A stretch of 64,000 nt of DNA, from positions 1,054,001 through 1,118,000 of the forward strand of contig JACGCK010000004.1 of NCBI GenBank assembly GCA_014925825.1, read 5' to 3'. The translations under genes were made by a program, and so were the position numbers. This DNA is from Pholiota molesta. Lineage: Eukaryota > Basidiomycota > Agaricomycetes > Agaricales > Strophariaceae. This document shows, piece by piece, positions 45,125 to 56,066 of this stretch (positions within the stretch are counted from its first letter, which is position 1; each line of letters begins with the position of its first letter). Below the pieces are notes generated by a model. It did not search any database and was not told the DNA's origin. It was given only the letters and a program-made list of their open reading frames with translations.

Positions 45125-48100
45125 TCATCGTTTCTTATCCACCACATCGTCCTCCGCATCACTTGCCATCGTCCTGCGCGACAAAGACGTCGCCGCAGAT
45201 CTCCCAACAATGCTCGATGGCCGCCTCACAGGACTCCCACTAAGCCGGTTGACCTTTGGGCTACCAGGGCTCACCGGAGTCGGACTGCCCTGGCTATTCC
45301 TGTTCAGATTCTGCACGAGATTCTGCACGCTACCACTCGATCCCCGCGCGCCCCTAGCGAGCCTTGGGCCGCGCATGCCGGTAGCTTGCGCTGAGCCCGT
45401 GCGCGAGATCGTGGTCTTGCCACTACCGAGCACGATGTCTTCGCCGCTTATTTTCGGCGATGGGCTGCGCGAGGTCACATTGTTGGGCGTTGATGCACCG
45501 CTTGCGCTGGCCCGCTTTTGAGGTGTCGGTGGGATAACGTTGGTGGCAGGGGCTGGCGGGGGAGGAATACCAGGTGACGATGAGGCGCTGGACGGCGCTG
45601 ACACATACGCTTCCTCCGGGGGAGGATCAGCGAAGGTGGGCCTAGGAGGCAGGTCGTCCAGCTCGGGAGGAGGCTCCTTGAATGTCGGCCGTGGTGGGAG
45701 GTTGTCGAATTCCGGAGGAGGCTCTTTGAAAGTGGGTCTTTGGAGGCCTGCGTTCAAAGGTGGTGGAGGAGGGGGAGCTGCCAGTACAGGAGGGGGTGGC
45801 GGTGGCGTCTTTGCCTTCGCCAAAACGGGAGGAGGCGGTGGTGGCACCAGTGGTGCTGTGGGTGCAGCTGCAGCAGGAGCCACAACAGGAGGAGGTGGGG
45901 GCACCGCTGCCACACGCGCAGCAGGAGCAGCCATAGGAGGTGGGGGTGGGGGTGAAGTGGATGCATTAATTGCAGACAGGTCAGACGTCGTACGCATATG
46001 CCCTGCGAGGGAAGGGTTTTGCGCAACCTTTTCAGCGGCCAATAGCTGCTGTGCATCTGCGCCGACGGATATTCTGCTCCTACTCAGACGCATATCGACA
46101 GGGGCGGTGCGCTTCCTGATCGGCACTTTGCGTTCGGATTCTCTCTTCTTGCGCGCGATGGTGGGTGGGAGCAGGGTATTATAGTGCTTGAGAAGGTCGA
46201 GGAACAATACTACACAAAATTGCTGAGAACTTTTTTCAATGTAATAGAAAAATTACGTACGAGTGGGATGACGGTCCTGAACAGAGAGTTCGGTCTCAAC
46301 TCTAGGCCGAATGATGGCTAGAAGAATGGCGGTGAATGAGAAAGAAACTACACAATAAACAAACGCTTACTTCGTCCCATAGAGAGCGCAATCTTGGTGA
46401 AGAACACCTCATCAGTTTCTTCGGACTTGGTAGTTTCGACCAAGCTGCATGAAATACGTCAGAAAATGCTTCAACATCAATTTACTAGCGACACTCACTT
46501 CTTCAGATGTTTCAAAATTGCGTCCAACACATAGAGGTGCACTCGAGGCAGCCTCAACAGCGCCCCGCTCACAAGCTGCAAGTGCGTCTCTTCACCCTCC
46601 TCGCCCTCAGCCTTCGGCGCTGCACCACCGCCGACCGTCGGATACAATTTCCTAAACTCCTCCCAGCCCTCATACAGTGCCAGCGGCGGGTCGAGCTCAA
46701 GCGCCCAGAGCTTGATACACGCGGCAATAACTGGCGCATCGAACTTTCCAAGCAGATCCGGGGGGAACGCCTGCCCCGGCGGCACCGCGTTCAGACTCTC
46801 GCGCAGCTGGTGCACCGCGCCAAGCGGGACCTCGTAGATCCAGCTCTTGCGCTTCTCCACGTCGTTCGGGACACGCTCGTATGCAGCATCGAGCGCGGCA
46901 AGGAGGGCGGTAAGTACGGGGGGTATGGGCTCGCGAGGAGTGGCGCCCTCGCCTTGAGTGAGTGCGTACCATCCGCCTTCGGCCCACTTGCGCAGATCGA
47001 TACCGAAGACGACGTCCGACTCGTCGTGCGCTACGGACTCATAGATCTGCGGGTCAGGGCGGAATGGGCCGGTGCGGTACCGCTCGATGAGCGCAGTCAG
47101 ATCCGATTCGGGCTGATAGGAAGCAACGAGAGTGGCAGAGCGCTCGATGGAAGGTTCTAGCGACTTGGGAAGGTTCGCAATCGTGCCTTGGAACTGGAGA
47201 AGGACTGTTTAACAGAAAAGTTAAAAAGTGTTACAAGATTCAAAGGTTTTTACTCAAACGCACCTGTCTTGACTGCTCTCAACCTTTCGCTCTCCCAGCG
47301 TTGGAGGATCTTCAATGTGTCTTCGATTCTCTCTTCAAGTGCTAAGCGATGCCTATCCAACCGTCTGACAGCGATACGGTACGCCTTGTCTGCCTCGTCG
47401 GCGTCTTGTCTTGCACGAATATAGGCGGGTTCTGAACTATTGTTCGTGTTTAGCGCCTTGCTTACTAAGTTCACAAAGTTGCCCGTCTTCTTGAGTAGGT
47501 TCTCTGATTGTGTGCCACTTAGCGCCGACTCTGACGACTTGCCCAATTCAAAAGCCTTTGAAGGAAAGAATGTATTAGATCGGAAACGAGTAAAATAGAA
47601 GAATGGTGTACCTTGGGTCTGAATTGATACCATGCATCCTCAGAGTCTTCGAACAAGTTCCCAAGTTCTCCAAGCCTGCGCAAGAGACCGTCTCGTTGCG
47701 TCAGGTCTTTTGCTGCTTCCTCGGCACGGTCAAGGCTTCCATCGAAACCTGGGACATGTTCTTGCAACCAAGCCACAAATTCTTCGCCGGTAAAGGCGTC
47801 GTGATATTCACCAAGTAGTGGAAATCGCACTGAACGTAGGGGCAATTCGGCAGCCGCACGGGTGAGGAGCTGTGAGATGGTGATTGGGGAAAGAGAGAGG
47901 CCAGCCAAAAGGATAGGCTGAGGAGTCAAGGAGACATCGGGAAGGTCCTTCGCGGGTGGAATAGGCGATAGAGGGGGCGGAGAAGCGAGGTTGAGCTCTC
48001 CGTAGTCGCGTTCTTTGCCTTTGCCTTTGTCAATGGTGGGCAGGGGTTTGTCCTCGTCAAGGGATTCTGGAGACGCGTTGGGGTCTTCAGTGGAGGTCAC

Positions 48101-49031
48101 ATTGGCGAGGGCGACAGCGCTCCTCTTCTGAATCTCCTTCAGTCGCTGCGCAATTCGTTCGGAGACGCTCGCTGTCCGTTGCGGTGGCGTGCGGTGACCG
48201 TCTACAGGTCGCATCCGTGGAGAACTCGTGAACTTGTCAACCGGGTTTCCCCCACTATTAGGCGCGAATTTCGCACTGGCCGAACGGGTGAGAACATGCC
48301 CGACGTGATGAATGGATTAGACGTACTCGTCTTCGGCCTCGTCTGCCCGACGCACTTTGGCAAGGTATGTACTCTTGAGTTTCGCGACGTCCGCCTGTGC
48401 CTGCTCGTAGGACCGTAGCCAGTTATCAATGACAGTAGCTTTGTTTTGCTTTAGACGGTCCTGTGCGGCAATAAGGTCCCGATCAGTTGAATTGGGCTAG
48501 AACGGGAACGAACCTTATATGAGCGGGCCCAGTCATCGAAAGGGTCTGCAACAAGCGTCGACAGCTCCTTTGCAATGCTATTGTGGGCTTGTCCTTGAGC
48601 AGTCGACTCTGCTTGTAGTCCTCGGAAGGCCATGAGGAGAGAAGCGCCGTCGTCAGCGCCAAAGCCGGTACCTAGAGGCACATTAGCAATATCTCCAGGT
48701 ATACAGTTCAGAACGTACTCGATTTTCCTGTAGGCAATGGATTGATGAGAGAGTTGGCGAGATTACTCTCTGCTTGGGCACGAGCCTAGAATAAGGTCAA
48801 GACCCTTTCCCAATGCACAAAAACGTGAAGGCATACCCTTATGAAAGCCACGATTTCATCGTTCTCTGCTACACCCTAACGAACGGTTTAGCGGTGCTGT
48901 ATATGGTACAAAGACCTGGCTGAGAAGATACGGACCTGCTCGAGCTTTCCGAAGAGAACCTCGAGGCCCTTGCGATAGTCCTGTGACCAGAACGAATTTC
49001 CAAACGTCAATGGCAGAGAGAGAACCGCCAT
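45125..49031 (-). CDS. RGD2: F-BAR / DEP / RhoGAP protein (RGD2/Rga8-like)
   Basis: A multi-exon gene starting MAVLSLPLTFGNSFWSQDYRKGLEVLFGKLEQ (49031). The F-BAR domain follows (GVAENDEIVAFIRARAQAES; STLVADPFDDWARSYK; NWLRSYEQAQADVAKLKSTY), about 49.0-48.3 kb. A DEP domain lies at about 47.9-47.6 kb (FPLLGEYHDAFTGEEFVAWL; GNLFEDSEDAWYQFRP), and a RhoGAP at about 47.1-46.3 kb (IPPVLTALLAALD; IYEVPLGAVHQLRESLN; FDAPVIAACIKLWALEL; LPRVHLYVLDAILKHLKKL). The C-terminus is disordered, with many PPPPPP runs and PRPTFKEPPPE repeats, which may bind SH3 or profilin. The order F-BAR-DEP-RhoGAP is that of Rgd2/Rga8, regulators of Cdc42/Rho at the cortex. Where RhoGAPs normally carry the arginine finger (FRVSG) this one reads YEVPLG. 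Confidence 0.88.
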
Positions 49032-49499
49032 TGGAGTATTGTGGGCGTCAGTAGATGTTGGGGACGCGAAGGTGTGGTCGTAGTTGGAAGAAAAAGGGAG
49101 AGAGGCCTGGCAGGCGGTTGGCAAAGTCGTGGAGGTCGACTCCGCAACACCATCAAGATCCCTGGACACGTGCCTGTCGACATCCAAAGTCCGCCCGGTC
49201 CCGCCGTCAAATCGGTGGCACCGTACTCAATCAATAATCTTGCAATGAGCAGGATCCAGCCGTCGCACACGAATTTGTAAATCTAACCAAGTAAGTAGGG
49301 GCACTAGCACCCAACCCTGTCTTCTTTTTTTTTTCCACATCAGCCTGAGTAGCTGTGATCAATTAAAATCAGATTCATTGTCGGCGTGCCCGCGTCTTGA
49401 AAACATATAAATACGCAACGATGATCATAGCACGTTGAAGAGAATTGATATATAGACCTGTTATTAAGTAGGTAGAATATAAAACCTGAAGCAAGTAAG

Positions 49500-49522
49500 G
49501 TTGGCGGGAACCTCGCGGCAGG
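49500..49522 (-). repeat. 23-bp inverted repeat, left member
   Basis: GTTGGCGGGAACCTCGCGGC… is the exact reverse complement of 51374..51396. The 1.9-kb interval between the pair holds no gene. Confidence 0.75.
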
Positions 49523-49876
49523 AATTTCCCAACTCAATTCGCCTTCCACCATTCGACCGGTGGCCTGGGCCGTCCTGTCACCGTATTTCCGGCCTTCGGA
49601 CGTAATTTGTCATGGTCACGTGATTATATTTGACTTGAGCGCGTCACGTTGGCGCTGCGCGACCACCGCGCACTCAAGGCATCCTGTATGGTTAGGCATT
49701 CATGGAATGCTTAATGATTCATAAAGCATAAATTTAAGCTCTCCAGCGCCTCCTTGGCTGAAGGACTAGAATTCATATTTGCACACTAAGTACTGTTGGA
49801 ATAAAAGTAGGTGGAACCTGGGCATGACATTGCACCATTGGGTCGTAAAGAAGGCAGTCTCAGTTGTAGAAAGTAG

Positions 49877-50013
49877 CTCAGTGCGTTGTGATAGAACGAA
49901 CTGATATTGATAGGTACCTGTAGAAAGTAGCTACGGTATTCTGTAAGTATAAGGTAATGAATATCGAAGTAAATACGGGGCATACCTCAGTGCGTTGTGA
50001 TAGAACGAACTGA
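49877..50013 (+). repeat. 28-bp direct repeat pair
   Basis: CTCAGTGCGTTGTGATAGAACGAACTGA-type sequence at 49877..49904 and again at 49986..50013, 109 bp apart. A shorter TGTAGAAAGTAGCT block is also duplicated beside the first copy. Function unknown. Confidence 0.8.
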
Positions 50014-51373
50014 GGATGCCCGGAGTGACAATCGCGCACATCAGTGCACGTGTGACGTACGGTAACAACTATATAACGCTACGCTAGAGTGTCCGTGAAA
50101 TAAGAAAGAAGATAAAATAAATCCCAACATCAGTCTTTGCTCAGTCTTAACATATAGGCGAGTTGAGAGTCATGTACACTCAGAGAAATATTTTCTAAAG
50201 AGGATGCAAGGGAGCTACTAGGCTATGAAATAAATACATTAAGTGAGCTGCGAGAGTCTAAGCAAATAAGCGCCCAAAGCGATGCGCACATATATTTACA
50301 ACATCCGTAGTGAGCGCTTGAGCGCTTATATTATGTATTTGAATTATGGTCCTATTTTTTTTTTGCAAGTGACCAATTCATAGATGGTCTCTGGACAACT
50401 TCTGGACGTTGTTTCAATGAGAGCAAGGTGCTACTACTTAACTATAGCTGGCAGATATCGCGACTTACTTTATTATTAAGCAGGTTGGATGTAGGCATCT
50501 GTTGTGGCTTGCAGTGCCTACTGAATATTTAAGTGGTTGAGATTCGAATCTTATTCACACTGTAATGCACATAATACCGATGTGGGCGCTTAAAACAGCA
50601 ATCTGTATTAACTTATCAAATTCTCGTTAATCATAGGCATTATATATATCAGAAACTAGAAACGAAATCCAAATTGTTTGCACAAACGACTATATTCCAA
50701 GATAAGTAGCTAAGAACAAAGACTAGGAGCACACCTGGTGTAAGTACAAGTGCACGCCAGCTCACTTCAGTTGTTTGCAGGACAATTCGAAACAGCTGAG
50801 TGTGATCGCTTCAATGATGCACGAATACTTATAAGCACAGAATGGCAGAAAACAGAAATGGGCCATAGGTAACAGAAAGGAATAGTAACATATAGCAAAT
50901 GTTCATCTGATGTTCACAGTATCCGAGCTCACCGAGTTGAGGCCTTCATCGAGGGCTCGCTTCGTGTTTACCTCGTGAGTTCCCAATTATACAAATGCAT
51001 AAATAACATTAGGGTTGACAGAGAACATTGGAATGCAGCAGCACGCACAGCACTATCATATGTACGCAGCGTGCGTGAGCATATGAGTGCGCAGCATTGG
51101 ACTATGGCTCGAGCGAGTTGCGAGCGAGTCCGAAATGCGTAAAATATACAAAAAAACCCCCAATAATATACAAATAACACATGTAATGGTACATACATGC
51201 AGCTAATAACCTACTTGAAGACGAACGAGACATGCAGCTCAATAGCCTCGCCAGCGAGCACTTGAATGCCTCAGTCGAAGGTCTTGGCTGAGATCAATGT
51301 TCACGGAGAGGCCGACCGGGGCCGGGAGAATCTCCGACGCGGATGGACCAAATCAAAACGTCCAAGTCAAAAT

Positions 51374-51396
51374 CCTGCCGCGAGGTTCCCGCCAAC
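51374..51396 (+). repeat. 23-bp inverted repeat, right member
   Basis: CCTGCCGCGAGGTTCCCGCC… pairs with 49500..49522. Sequence outside the 23 bp does not match well, so if these are element ends they are short or decayed. Confidence 0.75.
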
Positions 51397-52066
51397 GCTA
51401 AGCAAGAGTAGTGTCTTATTTATTTATTTTTTCAAAAAGATTTTGGGGGATACGGCGGTTCGCGTTCAATGTAGTCAGCGGCTTGAAGAGCGGGGCTATT
51501 TGCCAAGTATTAGAGCTTGATTGAATTGGGACAACTGACTAGCAATACAGATGAATTCAAGAGTCAAGTGATCTTCCGTTATCAGTCCCTTTTCCTTAAT
51601 TTATACCCAAAGGATATATCACAATAGACGATACTTGAGCGCTAGACGATACTTGAGCGCCGGACGCGGTAATACTTACACGCAATAGGCGCGCCAATAA
51701 TTATGCCACACCTACAAATTTCAGTATAAGAAGACTGCAAGTGCTCCAGGTCCTCTAAACGCTTTAAATTTTGGCATCTGCGAAAACCGTCATTCCCCAC
51801 ACTTCATTGTAACTTCCTGTTAGAATGGGCTACCCACCCAAAGGCGCCAGATGGCCAGCTTGGCTGTTCCAATCTAAGGGATCAATTTCTAACAGTCAAA
51901 GTCTAAAGAAGTACAATCATTTTCCATCATAACCACTTATTCTCTTTCCACAAAGTAACTAGCTGATAACAAATTCGTCCATGAAACAAAAAAGGAGACA
52001 GGCCGCAGACGTGAGTGGGTTATTTTAAAGCAGCGCCTGCTTCACACTTGAGAAAAGGGAGTGAAA

Positions 52067-53056
52067 TCAAGGGCTACTCAAGCCTGTGGGAATGATGCTG
52101 GGGAGGACGCTGGAGGGGAGGACACCGGAGGGGAGGACGCCGGTGGGGAGGACGCCGGTGGGTAAGATACTAGTAGGGACGACCTCAAGGGGGCTTAAAC
52201 CACTGCCGGCGGGAATGACGGTATGAATGGGGAGGCTGCCAGTGGGGATGCTGGGAAGGGATTTGATGGCACTTGAGCTTGAGCCAGGTATATTGTCGGA
52301 GGAGGACGAGAAGCCGCTCTCGTGCGGAATATTACTCGGGGAGCGTGGGGAGCCGCTGACTTTAGGGTGTCCTGGAATACTGCTGGAGTGGGTCGAAAAT
52401 CCGCTCTTTGCAGGAATATTGCTGGGGGAGGCGATAGCGCTCTCGCGCGGAATACTGCTAGGGTGGCTCGAGTGTCCTGAGCCCTCAGTAGGCTCTCCTG
52501 GAATATTGCTCGGATAAGTCGGGGTACCTTCGCCAGAGAAACTACCAGTGGGAAAGGCGTCATCGCTCTCACCAGGAATATTACTGGAGAAGCTCGGGAA
52601 ACCGCCAGCGCTAGGGGCTCTGCTAGGGAAAGGTGAGGAGCCACTCGGCTCTCCCGTAATGCTGCTTGGGGGCGTTGGGATGCCAGGGACTTTACTGGGG
52701 GAGGCTTGACTACCATGGCTCGGAATGTTGTTGGACAAGCCCTGGACACCACCGGGGCCAGAGTTGCTCTTTGGAGCAGGTTGAAAACCACCAGACGCGC
52801 CCGGAATACTGTTGGGATGGGTTGGGTGTCCGCCAGAGCCAGGATGATTGCTCGGTACAGACGGAAAACCAGTAGGACCACTATGCCCGCCTGGAATATT
52901 GCTCGCGTATGTCGGGGTGGTGTGGGACGCGGCAGGGACAGCGGTCGCGCTCGGAACGTCAGTGAAGACGGCGCTTCTGTTCGCTGCGACATATGCGGCG
53001 GCATGGCTTGCAGCGAGTAATATCGAAAGCAAGATGAACTTGAAGTTGGTCGACAT
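52067..53056 (-). CDS. Secreted Ser/Pro/Gly-rich repeat protein
   Basis: A single exon of 329 residues. The N-terminus MSTNFKFILLSILLAASHAA is a clear signal peptide with an Ala cleavage region. The rest consists of degenerate units of about 13 residues centred on S-N-I-P-G or S-S-I-P (at least 15 units, such as YASNIPGGHSG, YPSNIPGEPTEG and SDNIPGSSSS). The last 60 residues switch to a short V-L-P-T/S-G repeat (ILPTGVLPTGVLPSGVLPSS). There are no Cys residues in the repeat region, and no clear GPI-anchor signal or enzyme domain. High Ser/Thr suggests O-glycosylation. It may be a cell-wall or matrix protein; function is unknown. Confidence 0.75.
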   Translation of the reverse strand: MSTNFKFILLSILLAASHAAAYVAANRSAVFTDVPSATAVPAASHTTPTYASNIPGGHSGPTGFPSVPSNHPGSGGHPTHPNSIPGASGGFQPAPKSNSGPGGVQGLSNNIPSHGSQASPSKVPGIPTPPSSITGEPSGSSPFPSRAPSAGGFPSFSSNIPGESDDAFPTGSFSGEGTPTYPSNIPGEPTEGSGHSSHPSSIPRESAIASPSNIPAKSGFSTHSSSIPGHPKVSGSPRSPSNIPHESGFSSSSDNIPGSSSSAIKSLPSIPTGSLPIHTVIPAGSGLSPLEVVPTSILPTGVLPTGVLPSGVLPSSVLPSIIPTGLSSP

Positions 53057-54429
53057 TGTGAAGGCTTGGATTGGGTTTAATTGACTTTGTTATTCGCCAA
53101 TGAGAGTATGGCTGAGATATCTGGGCCTTTATAACCTGTTTGGCGGCTCTAGTGCTCTGATACAGAGCACTGAGCTTCGAGATATTATCTCATTGTGCTT
53201 CTCCATCGATCAGTATTTCGATACCTTCATTACTTCGATTATGATAAATAACTTGTCTGTCGCCTTGCTATGGACTTGGTCAAAGCTAATAGCACAATGG
53301 AAATGTGTCATACCGTTCATTAGATGTTTCCCGTCGCAGTGGTGCCATTTTGTTATCGTAGAGAAGGTAAACCAATCCCATCTAGAGGCCATTATTGAGC
53401 GCCTGAAAAGAAACCACAGCGATAGCCGTATTACACATAGGAGGTATTTCCCTTAGAATTCTACACAAATGCATAGTGAGTCCATGGAGAGCGTAGAGGA
53501 AACTAGACGAATTCCGTGGAGATCATACCTATAGAAAGATCATATTGAAGGGAGGGTAGATGACGATTCATTCAGAGTAAGCCTAACGGATATGGGGCGG
53601 GCCCGCATGTCATGTTTGACTGAGCCCAGGAAATCCAATTTCCAATGAGTGAACTGCGCAGTCAGCGTCTCAACAATGAGAAGATTCCAGGTTATAAAAG
53701 TGGCACTACCGATGGGTTCGCTACCGTCTATTGGACCATGCCGATATTCCTATATATATTCGGCAGTATTCCGCCGCCTTCCCGGCAGCCTTCCATTGAC
53801 AGAACATCATTGGGAGCTAGTACAGCTTCCTCTGCGCGTAAGTATGAATTCATATGAAGGTAAAGCGGGTATAGGACATCAATCGCAATGGAAGTGGTAA
53901 AGCTAATTATTGCGCAGCCAGATAACGATGCATCCAAGCACCTGTCTATTCAGAAGGTGTATGTATGTCACCCGAACATCGAGCTTCAAAGCTTCAAAGG
54001 CTTCACTCGGACGTTTGCCAGTGAAAGGCTAAAACTCGGTAACTCTCATCCTCTACTCAAGTTATAACCCGCAGTCAACATCATATTGCGCCAATTAACG
54101 CATTTACTACTTTCAAGTCCAAGTAGTCGTTCTGACATGGCACTTGCCGGTCCAAGTGACTAGCCCCTCCAATAATTCTGTGATTACTTATTGCTCGCTG
54201 GTTGACCTTGTTCATTTTCGACTGTTTTAATTTCAAAACAAGTAAATCGTTAAAATCAAATATCAAAATAAACCATTGTTCTGGAATGCGGAATTGGTTA
54301 GAGGCAGATACGGTGCTCAAGCGCTCAGGGCTGTATCCGGACATTGCCGAAAGAGGCAACCAAAAATTTGGGCGTCGACGTCGTCTCTTCCGTTCCCCTC
54401 CCCACATTTCCCGCATTCGCTCGCCGCCA
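53057..54429. other. Intergenic 1.4 kb with one perfect hairpin
   Basis: No gene supported. A 9-bp perfect hairpin (AGTGCTCTG-ATA-CAGAGCACT) occurs at 53151..53171, about 95 bp 5' of the secreted-protein start. The last 100 bp are the promoter side of mL44. Confidence 0.5.
53151..53171. repeat. Perfect inverted repeat (9-bp arms, 3-nt loop)
   Basis: AGTGCTCTG, ATA, CAGAGCACT. Placed in the upstream region of the secreted repeat protein; it could be a protein-binding palindrome. Confidence 0.7.
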
Positions 54430-55645
54430 ATGAACCATGTCCAGAGGCGTCTTGTATCGACGGCGGCGAAGCTAGCTTCCGTGCCCCCCTCTACTGTCGC
54501 CACTTTCCCCCCTTCCGAAGCCCTCAAGAAGAAAGAGGCCTTTGCCAGCGACACTTTCAATCCGGAGAACTGGGCCCATCTTCAACCCGCACCTTCCACC
54601 GCCCTCGTCGCCTTCGCCCACCGCATAGGGCTCGCGTCTATCTTCTCCTCGCACGACGTCATCCGGCAGGCATGCACGCACTCTTCCTTTCTAACACTCT
54701 TCCGCCAACATTACCCCACGAAACCCGAACCTAAGACGAACGCGCAGCTCGCGACGATCGGCAACTCACTCATGGGTCTTTTCGCCACTGAATACATCCA
54801 TGCAAAGTATCCCTACCTTCCCACACGCGTTATGAAGGCGGCCGTCAGCGCGCACGTCGGTCCTGGTACTTGTGAAAGCGTCGCGCGAGAAATGGGTGCT
54901 ACACCACTGCTACGGTGGCATCGATCAGTATGTCTTACGCTGCGAATTTGTACCCTCTGTCCTAACCTTGTTTATGCAGCGTGAAACAATAGACGCTGCT
55001 CCTGTACTCCACGCCGACGCCATGGCCTCTATACCACGTTCACTAACGGCCCTCATCTATCAAGAGCGTTCGCTGCCTGCCGCCCGGGACTTCGTACACA
55101 CACATTTCCTTACTCGCCAAGTTGATCTCCGCAAGATGCTGAAATTCTTCAACCCCAAAAAGTCTCTGCTCGAGATGGTCCAAAAATACGAACGCGAGCC
55201 TCCAAAATCAAGGTGCGTTGTTTTACTGGCATTTTTCAGGACGGCATTTAATATTCGTTGTTCGATTGCAGACTTTTGAAAGAGACAGGTCGTTTTTCGA
55301 ATTCGCCTGTATTTGTTGTGGGCATCTTCTCTGGCGCCGACCAGCTTGGTGAGGGTTTCGGTGCATCACTGAGGATGGCCGAATATCGCGTATGTCCTTT
55401 CTCTTCCTTCGTTCTTCGTGCTCGCAAATCTAAATGTATTAATTTTGTAGGCGGCGGAAGATGCTCTGATGCGTATATACCTCACCCAAAGACCCGAAGA
55501 TACTCTACAACTCCCATCATCGACCTTCCCTTCCGTGAAAGGCAACATTTTCACTCCTGGCCCCGAGGGCAAATACACCGCGCCAGAAATTGTGGCTAGT
55601 GAGATTCTATACGCAAGCTCAGGCAGGAGCAGAATCCCCGCATAA
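54430..55645 (+). CDS. MRPL3: Mitochondrial large-subunit ribosomal protein mL44 (RNase III-like)
   Basis: Model join(54430..54927,54980..55212,55272..55389,55451..55645), 347 residues in frame. It starts MNHVQRRLVSTAAKLAS, a mitochondrial presequence. An RNase III-like fold follows (ACTHSSFLTLFRQHYP; NAQLATIGNSLMGLFATEYIHAKYP; MKAAVSAHVGPGTCESVAREMG; ALIYQERSLPAARDFVHTHFL), with the usual ExxGD catalytic signature replaced by TIGNSL. A dsRBD-like end follows (FVVGIFSGADQLGEGFGASLRMAEYRAAEDALMR). This is the structural, inactive RNase III protein mL44 near the mitoribosome exit tunnel. Confidence 0.92.
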
Positions 55646-56066
55646 ACGTGTGTTGGTGCATGGTCGAGTGGGGCATAGTTGGGGTAGTTGGACATGCGGT
55701 ACAGCTTATCTATTTTAATTACATTAATTGCTCAACCACGGCGAGAACGAGCGTGATGTGAATCCCGTCATCTAGCAAGGAAACTTCATCGACGTAGACG
55801 AGAAGTCTTACGTTCTTTCTTGGCGACAGTCGAAGAAGAAAGACGAGGCTCTGTTAAGGCATGGTATCGGAATGGAGGTAAAAGAAATGCTATTGTGGTA
55901 TACCGGTATCAACATGTATTGGTAATGAGGCGCATTGAAATGAAGAAGCAAAAAACTCGTAGCATGCGAAAGATAGAAATCGACTATGGCAAGATCAAAG
56001 ACAGAAATACGAAGCCCTGACACTTGATTTGTCCTATGGACTAGGGCGGCCCTCTGCGATGAGAAA
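55646..56066. other. Intergenic between convergent mL44 and the unknown gene
   Basis: About 420 bp containing both 3' UTRs. No gene seen. Confidence 0.5.

Larger units (their letters stand above)
49032..52066. other. Gene-poor 3 kb with short repeats
   Basis: No open frame of note. It holds a 28-bp direct repeat (49877..49904 and 49986..50013, CTCAGTGCGTTGTGATAGAA…), an inverted 23-bp pair (49500..49522 and 51374..51396, CCTGCCGCGAGGTTCCCGCC…), and scattered TAAGCGCCC-like copies (50265 plus, 50584 minus). These may be remnants of mobile elements. Confidence 0.6.

Noticed and set aside
45210..46184. Plus-strand Gly-rich open frames opposite the RhoGAP gene
   Set aside because: They are the complement of the poly-proline tail; GGGGG runs mirror PPPPP codons.
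52195..53004. Second long minus-strand frame within the secreted repeat protein
   Set aside because: Regular repeats keep a second frame open. It lacks a signal peptide and is Arg/Pro-rich; the frame with the signal peptide is preferred.
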